From Candidatus Fermentibacteraceae bacterium (GTDB lineage: Bacteria; Fermentibacterota; Fermentibacteria; Fermentibacterales; JCC-6), in NCBI GenBank assembly GCA_029932015.1, contig JAOZQW010000025.1, positions 5,519 to 13,743 of the forward strand: a DNA stretch of 8,225 bases, given 5' to 3'. Shown here one piece after another: positions 1 through 6,548 of the stretch (position 1 is its first letter; every line of letters begins with the position of its first letter). Position numbers and translations under genes: made by a program. The notes below the pieces were generated by a model. The model did no database searches. It had not been told where the DNA came from and saw nothing but the letters and a program-made list of their open reading frames with translations.

Positions 1-1
1 G

Positions 2-1549
2 ACACCTCATATTGCCGGTATTGAGGCCACAAATCCCTGCGGTGAGCAGCCGCTGCTCCCATACGAAGCATGTAATCTCGGTTCGGTGAATGTCTCGCTC
101 ATGGTCGAGGAAGTGGAGCACGGCAGCTGGGAGATGAACTGGAACAAGCTTGAGCGTACCGTCAGGAAGGCGGTCCGTTTTCTTGATGATGTTATTGAGG
201 TTAACAAGTATCCTCTTGAAGAGATCGCGGAGGTTGTGGCAGGCAACCGTAAGATTGGTCTCGGAGTTATGGGCTTCGCGGACCTGCTTTTCAGGCTCGG
301 ACAGCCCTACGATTCCGAGGAGGCTCTGATCTTCGCAGAGGATCTGATGAGCTTCATTGCTGAAAAAGCAAGGAAGGCAAGTGTCGATCTCGCAGAGGAG
401 CGCGGAGCATTCCCCAATTTCAAGGGCAGCGTCTATGATGAGAAGCATCAGCCTGCTCCGAGGAACGCCACCGTCACGACCATTGCACCGACGGGATCCA
501 TCAGTATCCTGGCCGGCTGCTCCGGAGGTATAGAGCCGGTATTCGCACTTGCTTTCACCAGACGCAATCTGCTGGATGAGAACGATGAACTGCATGAAGT
601 AGTGCCTGAGTTCGAGCGGATAGCCAGGGAGAGAGGTTTCGCCTCGGAAAAGCTGTTCGCAATGGTTGCGGAGAAAGGCAGCTGTCAGGACATCCCTGAT
701 ATTCCAAGGGATGTACAGAGATTCCTCACGACTTCTCATGATATCTCTCCAGCTTATCATGTCAGAATGCAGGCAGCATTCCAGAAGTACACTGACAACG
801 CCGTTTCTAAAACGGTGAACCTGCCGGAGAATGCCACCAGGGATGATGTTGCAGAGGTCTTCAAGCTCTCGCGAAGGCTCGGATGCAAGGGTGTGACAGT
901 ATACCGTGATCAAAGCCGAAACAAGCAGGTCCTCAATCTCAAGTCCTCCAGGGAGGAGACGCTCGATGTTCCGCTTCCCTCGGTCCCTATTGGTCCGAGA
1001 GAGAGAGGGGATGTCACCTCCGGTGTGACCAGAAGGGTACGGACGGGCTGTGGCAACCTCTATGTCACCATCAATAACGATGAATCCGGTCCTGTTGAGA
1101 TATTCTCGCAGATGGGCAAAGCGGGGGGCTGTGCAGCCAGCCAGTCGGAGGCTATCAGCCGACTTGTCTCTCTTTGTCTCCGCTCCCACATACAGCCGGA
1201 CGAGATCGTCAGGGAACTGATGGGCATCAGCTGCCACCGTATTGTCTGGCAAGGCGGCAACAGGATCCTATCATGTGCGGACGCAATCGGACGGACACTG
1301 GAGTGGTATATCAACGAGAACGTAGATTCTCTCCCTACCAGCGCTGGTGAGGTTATCCAGTCAATTGAGCCTGTACTGGAGGAGGAGGGAATCACTGCAG
1401 AACCGGGTCCCGTAGCTCACTCCACCTCTCGCGATGGTGAGGTTGTCGAGAATCTGGCCGGCGCATGCCCCACCTGCGGCGGACCGCTCAAGTACGAGTC
1501 GGGCTGTGTCGCCTGTGCACTTAACTGCGGATACTCCGAATGCGGCTGA
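2..1549 (+). CDS. nrdJ: Adenosylcobalamin-dependent (class II) ribonucleotide reductase, C-terminal part; 5' end outside window
   Basis: This enzyme reduces ribonucleotides to deoxyribonucleotides in the cytoplasm, using B12 to generate a thiyl radical. The frame is open from base 2, so the N-terminus lies upstream; 515 codons plus stop are visible. At visible residues 11-16 is NPCGEQ, whose Cys13 fits the radical cysteine flanked by the usual Asn and Glu. Cys24, exactly 11 residues later in the EACNLGS motif, fits one of the redox-pair cysteines. PTGSISILAG at about 163-172 is the conserved phosphate-binding region. Residues about 340-443 form a TSCPD domain (TGCGNLYVTIN, GKAGGC, EAISRL), in which the usual SCPD reads SCAD. 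The tail has six cysteines (CPTCGG, then GCVAC and CGYSECG), as in the zinc-ribbon end of NrdJ. The enzyme is oxygen-independent, which suits anaerobic or fluctuating conditions. The family assignment is very secure. Confidence 0.97.
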   Translation, partial: TPHIAGIEATNPCGEQPLLPYEACNLGSVNVSLMVEEVEHGSWEMNWNKLERTVRKAVRFLDDVIEVNKYPLEEIAEVVAGNRKIGLGVMGFADLLFRLGQPYDSEEALIFAEDLMSFIAEKARKASVDLAEERGAFPNFKGSVYDEKHQPAPRNATVTTIAPTGSISILAGCSGGIEPVFALAFTRRNLLDENDELHEVVPEFERIARERGFASEKLFAMVAEKGSCQDIPDIPRDVQRFLTTSHDISPAYHVRMQAAFQKYTDNAVSKTVNLPENATRDDVAEVFKLSRRLGCKGVTVYRDQSRNKQVLNLKSSREETLDVPLPSVPIGPRERGDVTSGVTRRVRTGCGNLYVTINNDESGPVEIFSQMGKAGGCAASQSEAISRLVSLCLRSHIQPDEIVRELMGISCHRIVWQGGNRILSCADAIGRTLEWYINENVDSLPTSAGEVIQSIEPVLEEEGITAEPGPVAHSTSRDGEVVENLAGACPTCGGPLKYESGCVACALNCGYSECG

Positions 1550-1638
1550 CCCGACGGTCGTAGTAATTTCATCATGGGGTTGCCGATACAACATTCCACT
1601 GATTAGACTTGCCAGCACAGTATAGCGGTACGATTCAG

Positions 1639-1662
1639 CTTCTGACCGGGCTTCTGATCGGG
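1639..1662. repeat. 12-bp imperfect tandem repeat in the nrdJ-PC4 gap
   Basis: CTTCTGACCGGG (1639-1650) is followed directly by CTTCTGATCGGG (1651-1662), with one difference. It lies 29 bases upstream of the PC4-like start codon. It could be a tandem operator or a simple slippage duplication; nothing in the sequence decides between these. The rest of the 141-bp gap (1550-1690) shows no convincing terminator hairpin and no good -35/-10 pair. Confidence 0.5.
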
Positions 1663-1675
1663 AACAGTACATCCG

Positions 1676-1684
1676 AAAGGTGAT
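1676..1684 (+). promoter_or_regulatory. Shine-Dalgarno of the PC4-like gene
   Basis: AAAGGTGAT closely matches the 16S anti-SD complement (AAGGAGGTGAT). It lies 6 bases before the GTG at 1691 and supports that non-ATG start. Confidence 0.75.
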
Positions 1685-1690
1685 AGAGAA

Positions 1691-1909
1691 GTGGAAAAGA
1701 ACGTCAGAGACATCGAAAAGGGATCCGATCTCATCAGAGTCTCCCTCTCTGAATTTCAGGGCAAGCAGTATGTTGGCGCCAGGATCTACTACATGGACGA
1801 CAAAGGTGACTGGAAGCCAACCAAGAAGGGGATAACCCTTTCACCCGAGAATATGGCCCAGGTCAATGAGGCTATCGGTGAAGCCCTGGCCCTGCTGGGT
1901 GAAGGCTGA
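1691..1909 (+). CDS. PC4/p15-type transcriptional coactivator domain protein (small ssDNA-binding protein)
   Basis: This 72-residue protein matches the bacterial single-domain PC4 (p15 coactivator C-terminal) family, which binds single-stranded DNA as a dimer. The fold pattern is visible: a beta-rich core with IRVSLSEFQGKQYVGARIYY (about 15-34), then GDWKPTKKGITLSPE (about 39-53), where the TKKGI(T/S)L signature is typical, then a C-terminal helix (NMAQVNEAIGEALALL) for dimerisation. It starts with GTG behind a strong Shine-Dalgarno. It is transcribed in the same direction as nrdJ upstream and the M28 peptidase downstream, but a 141-bp gap from nrdJ suggests it may have its own transcription start. 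A role in transcription or replication-linked ssDNA protection is inferred from the family; the exact bacterial function is poorly defined. Confidence 0.9.
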   Translation: MEKNVRDIEKGSDLIRVSLSEFQGKQYVGARIYYMDDKGDWKPTKKGITLSPENMAQVNEAIGEALALLGEG

Positions 1910-1937
1910 CAGGACCCGTCCTGGCGGTCTTCCATCG

Positions 1938-2975
1938 GTGATTCTGCCGAAGGGGACGATCAGTACAGTCAACAGGGACATACAGGTTCTCTCCCGCCCT
2001 GAAGGCCGCAGGGTCAGCGGTCCAGGACATGACCAGGCCGTTGAGTACCTTACCGGTCGCATGGCTGAGTCTGGTCTCCAGCCGCTCCATGGAGACTGTT
2101 TCCATTCATCACATGATGCTGTTCATCCATCCACCGGGGAACCAGTCACACTTGTCAATCTGGCCGGGGTCATCAGAGGGAGATCATCTTCAGAGAGACC
2201 CCTGATCCTCGGAGCGCATTATGACAGCGCCATCGATGCTCCCTGCTCCGATGACAATGCTGCCTCGATCGCAGTGATTCTAGCTGCCATCCGCGAACTC
2301 GCAGGTCATGGATTGAATCGCGACCTTATAGCGATCTTCTTCGATGCAGAAGAGCGCCCATTCTTCGGGACGAATATCATGGGCTCGGAGCTGTTCTGCC
2401 GGACACACCTGGAGGATCTGGTGCCTGTCCTCATTCTGGTTCTGGATGTGATAGGTCATCCATTTTCATTCGGTGTTCCCATACTTGAACGGTTCTTCAA
2501 CTGCTTAAGGGATCTCTTCTTCGTCACCGGTTCGGAGAGTGGATCATCCCTTCCTGGACTGATCGAAACTGCCGCAGAAGACCTTGATGGGATGAGACTT
2601 GTCCCCACTCTTAACAAGTATGTCGGAGATGTTTCGGATCACGGCAATTTCCGGCGCAGGGGGCTGCCATATCTCTTTCTCAGTGCTGGACCGACCGACT
2701 ATCATCACACACTTCGAGATGTTCCATCCGTGATATCCGACCGTCGGCTCGAGGCTGTTCTCCACTTCCTGCTCAGACTGGTCGTGACCGTGGACCGCAG
2801 ACCTCCTGTGCCGGGTGAGGGTTGCTGCGATCCGGTTGATTTTGAGGTATCGATGCTGCGAAGGTCGATCGGCTGGCTGCTGTATCCATTACTTTTCGCC
2901 ATGGGTCTGCCTTTCCCGAAGTCCAGGGAAGACCTTGACGGACTCGCCGCACTGCTCTCGAGTTACATCCAGTGA
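1938..2975 (+). CDS. M28-family zinc metallopeptidase (aminopeptidase-like), cytosolic
   Basis: This di-zinc exopeptidase of the M28 (aminopeptidase Y/S) clan probably releases N-terminal residues from peptides. With the GTG start at 1938 it has 345 residues. All metal-site motifs are present: HYD (His94, Asp96), SDDN (bridging Asp about 105), EE (general base Glu138 and ligand Glu139), Asp170 in LVLDVIG, and His235 in SDHGNF. The segment EERPFFGTNIMGSELF is typical of one plain M28 subgroup. No signal peptide or lipobox is visible, so it is probably cytoplasmic. The start is uncertain. An in-frame ATG at 1866 would add 24 residues, but these overlap the PC4-like gene by 44 bases and look like shadow sequence rich in Pro, Trp and Arg. 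GTG 1938 has a weak GGCGG at 1923-1927. The substrate cannot be told from sequence. Confidence 0.88.
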   Translation: MILPKGTISTVNRDIQVLSRPEGRRVSGPGHDQAVEYLTGRMAESGLQPLHGDCFHSSHDAVHPSTGEPVTLVNLAGVIRGRSSSERPLILGAHYDSAIDAPCSDDNAASIAVILAAIRELAGHGLNRDLIAIFFDAEERPFFGTNIMGSELFCRTHLEDLVPVLILVLDVIGHPFSFGVPILERFFNCLRDLFFVTGSESGSSLPGLIETAAEDLDGMRLVPTLNKYVGDVSDHGNFRRRGLPYLFLSAGPTDYHHTLRDVPSVISDRRLEAVLHFLLRLVVTVDRRPPVPGEGCCDPVDFEVSMLRRSIGWLLYPLLFAMGLPFPKSREDLDGLAALLSSYIQ

Positions 2976-2977
2976 TC

Positions 2978-3033
2978 GGGGACACGCATAGGAGCATACC
3001 TTTAGGGGACACGCACCTGCGGTGCATGTCCCC
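2978..3033. repeat. GGGGACAC-type palindromic (REP-like) element between convergent genes
   Basis: GGGGACACGCA occurs at 2978-2988 and again at 3005-3015. The second copy begins a near-perfect hairpin: arm GGGGACACGCACC (3005-3017), loop TGC, arm GGTGCATGTCCCC (3021-3033), with 12 of 13 pairs and a single C-A mismatch. The element fills most of the gap between the stop codons of the M28 peptidase and cytidine deaminase genes. Short palindromes of this kind recall REP/BIME-type repeats mobilised by Y1 (RAYT) transposases, but no transposase is in the window. It may also stop transcription from both sides, although no T-run follows either arm. The structure is seen directly; its origin and function are inferred. 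Confidence 0.7.
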
Positions 3034-3044
3034 AGTAGCTGCCG

Positions 3045-3443
3045 TCAGCGTTTGCGGGAGGGGAGAGCGAACCTCTCCGGCAGCAGTTCACCCAGCGTGA
3101 CGATCCTCTCTTCTTCCGGTCCTTTGATCAGAATCGGGAAGGAGGCGGAGCAGAATTCCGCCAGGACCTCTCTGCATGCACCGCATGGGACCGGCTCGCC
3201 GTCCGGAGAGTGGACAAGAAGCCTGGTGAAGTCCTTCGATCCTGAAGCTACCGCCGAGACCACTGCGTTTCTTTCGGCGCACAGGGAAAGTCCATAAGAG
3301 GCGTTCTCGACATTGACACCCGAGTGGAGCCTTCCATCGGAATCCTCCAGCACCGCTGTTACGTGAAAGCCGGAATACGGGCAGTAGCATCTATCTACAA
3401 GTTTCAGCGCCTCAGTGATTAGTCTGCTGAATTCGGAGGGCAC
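3045..3443 (-). CDS. cdd: Cytidine deaminase (zinc-dependent, small tetrameric type)
   Basis: This enzyme deaminates cytidine and deoxycytidine to uridine and deoxyuridine in pyrimidine salvage, in the cytoplasm. It has 132 residues, the usual size of the homotetrameric class. The signatures are CPYSGF (21-26), the substrate-binding NVENASYG (44-51), the catalytic CAER (Cys55 zinc ligand, Glu57 proton shuttle) and PCGAC (Cys87 and Cys90 zinc ligands), followed by REVLAEF. A three-cysteine zinc site is diagnostic of the tetrameric form. The GTG start directly abuts the TGA of the upstream cyclic-nucleotide-binding gene, and no strong Shine-Dalgarno is seen, so translation is probably coupled. 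It is the last gene of a three-gene operon and ends at the palindromic repeat. Confidence 0.96.
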   Translation of the reverse strand: MPSEFSRLITEALKLVDRCYCPYSGFHVTAVLEDSDGRLHSGVNVENASYGLSLCAERNAVVSAVASGSKDFTRLLVHSPDGEPVPCGACREVLAEFCSASFPILIKGPEEERIVTLGELLPERFALPSRKR

Positions 3444-3926
3444 TCAGAAGGTTCTCTCTATGAACGGGAGTGAGCGGAGCTTGTCATTTGCTTCTCTGAG
3501 TCTCAGAGAGAGGACCTCTGAGAAAGCCGTAAGGACCTTCAGGCCGATCCTTGGATTATCGACAAGTATGCTCTTGATCGCGCTGTGAGGTATTGCAGCC
3601 ATTTCCAGTTTGCTATGAGCATAGACTGAGGCACTCCTGCCCTTGTTGTCCAGCAGGACCATTTCACCGAAGAAATCACCGCTTCCGAGAATGCCGAGAA
3701 CCTGTTCGATGCTTTCATAGGTCTTTTTGGTCACCCTCACTTTCCCGGAGAGGATCAGGTAGAGCCTTTCACCGGGATCGTCTTCTCTGATGATGATATC
3801 GTTCGGGAGCCACTCGGAGTAGTCAGCATTCTCCAGAAAGAGGGCCAGTTCACCGGGCTCGAGATCACTGAAAAGGTAAGCGTTTCTGAATACCTCCAGG
3901 TGCTTCTCGCTGAATCTGCTTCTCAT
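3444..3926 (-). CDS. Stand-alone cyclic nucleotide-binding domain protein (CRP-like sensor without HTH)
   Basis: This 160-residue protein is essentially one cNMP-binding domain (cNBD/CAP_ED). An N-terminal helix region (residues 5-35) leads into the beta roll (about 36-110). The phosphate-binding cassette is intact: GDFFGE (83-88) and GRSAS (96-100), in which Glu88, Arg97 and Ser98 correspond by motif to ribose and phosphate contacts in E. coli CRP (Glu72, Arg82, Ser83). A C-terminal helix (about 125-152) would be the dimerisation helix. The protein then ends; there is no helix-turn-helix, GGDEF, kinase or transporter domain, so it is not a transcription factor by itself. It lies 2 nt after the NFACT gene and directly before cdd. 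Ligand and partner are unknown; binding competence is inferred from the conserved cassette. Confidence 0.92.
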   Translation of the reverse strand: MRSRFSEKHLEVFRNAYLFSDLEPGELALFLENADYSEWLPNDIIIREDDPGERLYLILSGKVRVTKKTYESIEQVLGILGSGDFFGEMVLLDNKGRSASVYAHSKLEMAAIPHSAIKSILVDNPRIGLKVLTAFSEVLSLRLREANDKLRSLPFIERTF

Positions 3927-3928
3927 AT

Positions 3929-5581
3929 TTATTTTACCTCCGCTGTTCGTCCTTCAGTTTCAGTATCCTGTTGACGAGGTGGGAGCCTGTCCAGGTCTAC
4001 AAAGATAGTCTTCTCCCGGGAATAAAACACCTGGCCTGGTTTACCTTTTCTCATTCGCCGGACATGCTGCACCATTGTGTGGTCCACAGGAAGGACTCCC
4101 CTTTGCGCCCCGCTGCCTCTGGCGGCCAGCGCGGCTGCCTCCAGCATCACCTTCAGCGGAGGATTCTCCATTCTCCCGTCCAGTTTGAGGAGCACATGGG
4201 CTCCGGGTATCCCTCTGGCATGGAACCAGATATCTCCTCGCCTGCCGAGTGTGAAGGTGATCCTGTCGTTGTCTGTGGCGCTCCTCCCGACGAAACAGCG
4301 CCATCCTCCGCGGAGGAGGACAGGTCGCGGGAGACCGCGCTCTTCCTTCTTTTTCCGCTCCGTCCGTTTTGATTCAGAGAGAAGTATCTCGAGATCTTCG
4401 AGAGGGAGTTCCGCCGCTCTCGAGAGTTCCATCATGACCTGGGACAGTTCCTTGTTTGCTCTGGACAGCAGATTCCGGAGATTCTTTTCTTCTATGGCAG
4501 TATTCGATGCCTTCCTGAAATATCTCGAGGCGTTCTCCACCGGGGAGCGTGATTTGCGCAGAGGGATCGTGTGAAGGGCTCCCTCCCAGTCCTCAAGCTC
4601 GATGGAATCCCTGCCCCTGGTCCGCAGGTTGGATGCGACGAGGAGACTGGCCCAGAGGCGTAGCTTCTCCTCCGGGATCAGTTTCTGAAGTGCTCTCTCA
4701 AGATGCGCGGCACGCCTCGATACTCTGGTCTGGGAGTTCTTCAGTTGTCCAATCCATTCATCGAGTCGCTCTTCCCTGATACCTCGGGACTGTATCATCA
4801 CCGAACCCGGCGGTGCCATTGGATCCTCTATCGGCTCACCGGGACCCAGTCTTATCGGCAGTGGACCATCCGGTCCTATCCAGGGGCTGAAATCATGCTC
4901 GAGGAGGGCTTTCTCCAGATCACAGACTACTTCGAGAGGAGTTCTGCCGTCTATCGTCGCCTGACTCAGTACAGCCCTTGCGGTTACAGGGCCGACCCCT
5001 TCAAGCAGGCGATAGAGCGCACCTGGCTGAGGTGCATCGACTGACAGAGCCTCCATGAGCTCTTTCGATGTGCTCCATTCACCTGGAGGGAGTCCGGATG
5101 GCGGAGGTGGAACATATATCTGGCCCGGCGCGATCGAGCGGTATCGGCATCGGTCGGACAGAACTTTCCGAAGACAGGCCAGTATCCGCTCATCATCGTC
5201 CCTGACCAGTATGATGTTGGCATTCCTGCCTGCAGCCTCGAAGATCAGCCTGACCTCTCCTGCTCCATACATAAGACCGCTGGTCATGCGGATCACCAGA
5301 ATCCTGTCGGCGCCATTCTGCGAGACTGAGGAGACAGCGCCTCCCTCCAGATGGTGTCCCCATGCAGGCGAGGGAAGGGGTGCCTGCCCGGCAGAGGAGT
5401 GTTCCCACCAGAGAGAGGGGGCATCCGGTCTCGCTGAGAGGATCAGCGTTCCGCTGCTGAACACCAGAGAAAACCCGCCTCGGAAGGGTTCGCCGACAGT
5501 GATACACTTATCTCCAGCTATCTGTTTCGCCAGGATATCTACCTGGGTACTGAGGAAAACACCTTCCATCATCTCTCTCAT
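3929..5581 (-). CDS. rqcH: NFACT family protein (RqcH / Rqc2 homologue; fibronectin-binding-protein A type)
   Basis: Family members bind stalled 50S subunits carrying peptidyl-tRNA and recruit tRNA-Ala to add alanine tails that mark the chain for degradation. The protein has 550 residues, near the usual length. The NFACT-N region includes ADRILVIRM (Asp92-Arg93 probably matches the DR pair needed for tRNA recruitment) and FEAAGRNANIILV (114-126), a variant of the usual E..GR.SNIIL. A helix-hairpin-helix-like GVGPVTARAVL lies at 195-205, and charged helical coiled-coil segments at about 270-300 and 350-410. NFACT-R spans about 420-533 with GRSATDND (432-439), GDIWFHARGIPGAHVLL (449-465) and the GKPGQVFY strand. 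The first ATG (5581) has no clear Shine-Dalgarno; ATGs at codons 4 and 5 are equally possible. It is the first gene of its operon and divergent from yicC. Function comes from the family; the gene symbol is tentative. Confidence 0.93.
   Translation of the reverse strand: MREMMEGVFLSTQVDILAKQIAGDKCITVGEPFRGGFSLVFSSGTLILSARPDAPSLWWEHSSAGQAPLPSPAWGHHLEGGAVSSVSQNGADRILVIRMTSGLMYGAGEVRLIFEAAGRNANIILVRDDDERILACLRKVLSDRCRYRSIAPGQIYVPPPPSGLPPGEWSTSKELMEALSVDAPQPGALYRLLEGVGPVTARAVLSQATIDGRTPLEVVCDLEKALLEHDFSPWIGPDGPLPIRLGPGEPIEDPMAPPGSVMIQSRGIREERLDEWIGQLKNSQTRVSRRAAHLERALQKLIPEEKLRLWASLLVASNLRTRGRDSIELEDWEGALHTIPLRKSRSPVENASRYFRKASNTAIEEKNLRNLLSRANKELSQVMMELSRAAELPLEDLEILLSESKRTERKKKEERGLPRPVLLRGGWRCFVGRSATDNDRITFTLGRRGDIWFHARGIPGAHVLLKLDGRMENPPLKVMLEAAALAARGSGAQRGVLPVDHTMVQHVRRMRKGKPGQVFYSREKTIFVDLDRLPPRQQDTETEGRTAEVK
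3936..3941 (-). promoter_or_regulatory. Shine-Dalgarno of the cNMP-binding domain gene
   Basis: Read on the minus strand this is GGAGGT, 9 bases before the ATG at 3926. It lies inside the last codons of the NFACT gene, which fits translation from a shared transcript. Confidence 0.7.
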
Positions 5582-5604
5582 TCAACTGAATACGTCTCAC
5601 CGAC

Positions 5605-5634
5605 TGCGGCAATAAAGTATATAATACTGCCGCA
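5605..5634. promoter_or_regulatory. Inverted repeat (putative operator) in the NFACT/yicC divergent promoter
   Basis: TGCGGCA (5605-5611) and TGCCGCA (5628-5634) form a perfect 7-bp inverted repeat separated by 16 AT-rich bases. The spacer holds AGTAT (5616-5620) and ATACT (5624-5628), a second, off-centre inverted repeat around the -10 hexamer. The outer arms are roughly 1.5 to 2 helical turns apart, a suitable geometry for a dimeric regulator that would block both promoters. A role as operator is inferred; a 5'-UTR hairpin is an alternative. Confidence 0.5.
5620..5625 (+). promoter_or_regulatory. Probable -10 box of the yicC operon
   Basis: This is a perfect TATAAT, 41 bases before the yicC ATG, which would give a leader of about 35 bases. 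No good -35 lies 16-18 bases upstream (TCACCG at 17). On the opposite strand the overlapping TATACT (5616-5621) could be the -10 for the NFACT operon, with TTGGAC (5637-5642) upstream at a short 15-base spacing. Confidence 0.5.
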
Positions 5635-5655
5635 ATGTCCAACCGGACCATTCCG

Positions 5656-5661
5656 AAAGGA
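5656..5661 (+). promoter_or_regulatory. Shine-Dalgarno of yicC
   Basis: AAAGGA lies 5 bases before the ATG at 5667 and confirms the start of the YicC protein. Confidence 0.6.
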
Positions 5662-5666
5662 TCGTC

Positions 5667-6548
5667 ATGGAATCGATGACCGGTTTCGGTACGAATACGA
5701 TTCACAGAGAAACATTCAGCCTCACTACCGAGGCCAGGTCCGTGAATCACAAGACGCTCAGCCCTTCTATCAGTCTTCCCGAGGCGCTCTCCAGCTGTGA
5801 AGACAAAGTGCAGACGTATCTCAGGAAGCTCTTCACCAGAGGGCGAGTGAAGGTTATCGTCAGAGTGGACAGGACCGACAGCGGCAAGGGTGAACTGGTA
5901 CTCAATGAGGATGTTCTTAGCAAGTATATCGATGGTGCTCTCAGACTCTTCAAGGAGCCGGGAGTAGACAGTTCCCTGACGGCTGGTGAGCTTCTCGCGC
6001 TTCCGGGAGTTGCGGTAGTATCCAGCGCCCCCGATATTGATTTGGAACAGCTGGAGGAGGCCTTTGACGAGTCCATTCGCATCTGCCTGAAGGAGCTCAA
6101 GAAGAGTCGGCGCAGGGAGGGACGGGTTCTCCTGCCGGTCTTCACTGATGGCTTTGCCGCTCTGAAGGAGGAGACCGGACCTATCCTGGAGGATCAGGAG
6201 GTCAATGTCGGCGAGCGATTCGCGAGACTTTCCACCAGGATCGAAAAACTCATCGGCAGTGCTGATATCGATGAGGGACGGATGCTTCAGGAACTGGCCA
6301 TTCTGGCTGACAGGTCGGATGTCTCAGAGGAGGTTCACAGGCTTCTCTGTCATATTGATCACGCTGTCGAAACGCTTGAGGGGGATGACAGCGACATGGG
6401 GCGGACCCTTGGATTCATCATTCAGGAGATGCACAGGGAGGTTAATACTCTCGGCTCCAAGTGTGATGATCCAGACCTCTCAAGGAGGGTTGTCAGGATG
6501 AAGAACGTTCTGGCCTCCCTGAAGGAGCAGGTTGCGAATGTGCAGTGA
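5667..6548 (+). CDS. yicC: YicC family endoribonuclease
   Basis: YicC proteins are widespread bacterial endoribonucleases implicated in RNA turnover and stationary-phase fitness. This one has 293 residues, close to the roughly 290 usual. The N-terminal YicC_N signature is clear: MESMTGFG (1-8), EARSVNHKTLSPSISLPE (22-39) and FTRGRVKVIVRV (56-67). The C-terminal DUF1732 part has MLQELAILADRSDVSEEVHRL (206-226) and the hallmark GRTLGFIIQEMHREVNTLGSK (245-265). There the usual LDF reads LGF and the usual EMNRE reads EMHRE. The start is well set by a Shine-Dalgarno at 5656-5661. The gene heads an operon and its end overlaps the gmk-coaB start by 11 bases; yicC-gmk adjacency is common in bacteria. 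Confidence 0.96.
   Translation: MESMTGFGTNTIHRETFSLTTEARSVNHKTLSPSISLPEALSSCEDKVQTYLRKLFTRGRVKVIVRVDRTDSGKGELVLNEDVLSKYIDGALRLFKEPGVDSSLTAGELLALPGVAVVSSAPDIDLEQLEEAFDESIRICLKELKKSRRREGRVLLPVFTDGFAALKEETGPILEDQEVNVGERFARLSTRIEKLIGSADIDEGRMLQELAILADRSDVSEEVHRLLCHIDHAVETLEGDDSDMGRTLGFIIQEMHREVNTLGSKCDDPDLSRRVVRMKNVLASLKEQVANVQ
6522..6527 (+). promoter_or_regulatory. Shine-Dalgarno of the gmk-coaB fusion, inside yicC
   Basis: AAGGAG lies 10 bases before the ATG at 6538 and 4 bases before an in-frame TTG at 6532. The spacing favours ATG 6538 as the start. Confidence 0.6.

Noticed and set aside
1576..1599. Short GTTG/CAAC stem as an nrdJ terminator
   Set aside because: Only four base pairs with no T-run; too weak to support.
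1580..1626. Promoter for the PC4-like gene (TTGCCG at 1580, TATAGC at 1621)
   Set aside because: The two boxes are not at usable spacing, and the hexamer 17 bases after TTGCCG (TTAGAC) is a poor -10.
1361..1672. Minus-strand open frame across the nrdJ end and the following gap
   Set aside because: Mostly antisense to the conserved NrdJ tail, with no recognisable domain.
3005..3033. Hairpin as a classical intrinsic terminator
   Set aside because: No T-run follows either arm on either strand, so it is listed as a repeat with only a possible termination role.
4077..4574. Plus-strand open frame of 165 codons opposite NFACT-R
   Set aside because: Low-complexity Ser/Arg/Pro composition, no motif, antisense to conserved coding sequence.
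5055..5615. Long plus-strand open frame (186 codons) opposite the NFACT gene
   Set aside because: It lies antisense to a protein with clear family motifs, shows no recognisable domain, and is rich in Arg, Ser and Pro as expected of a shadow frame.
5747..6145. Minus-strand open frame of 132 codons inside yicC
   Set aside because: Antisense shadow of YicC, Ser-rich, no ribosome site or family signature.
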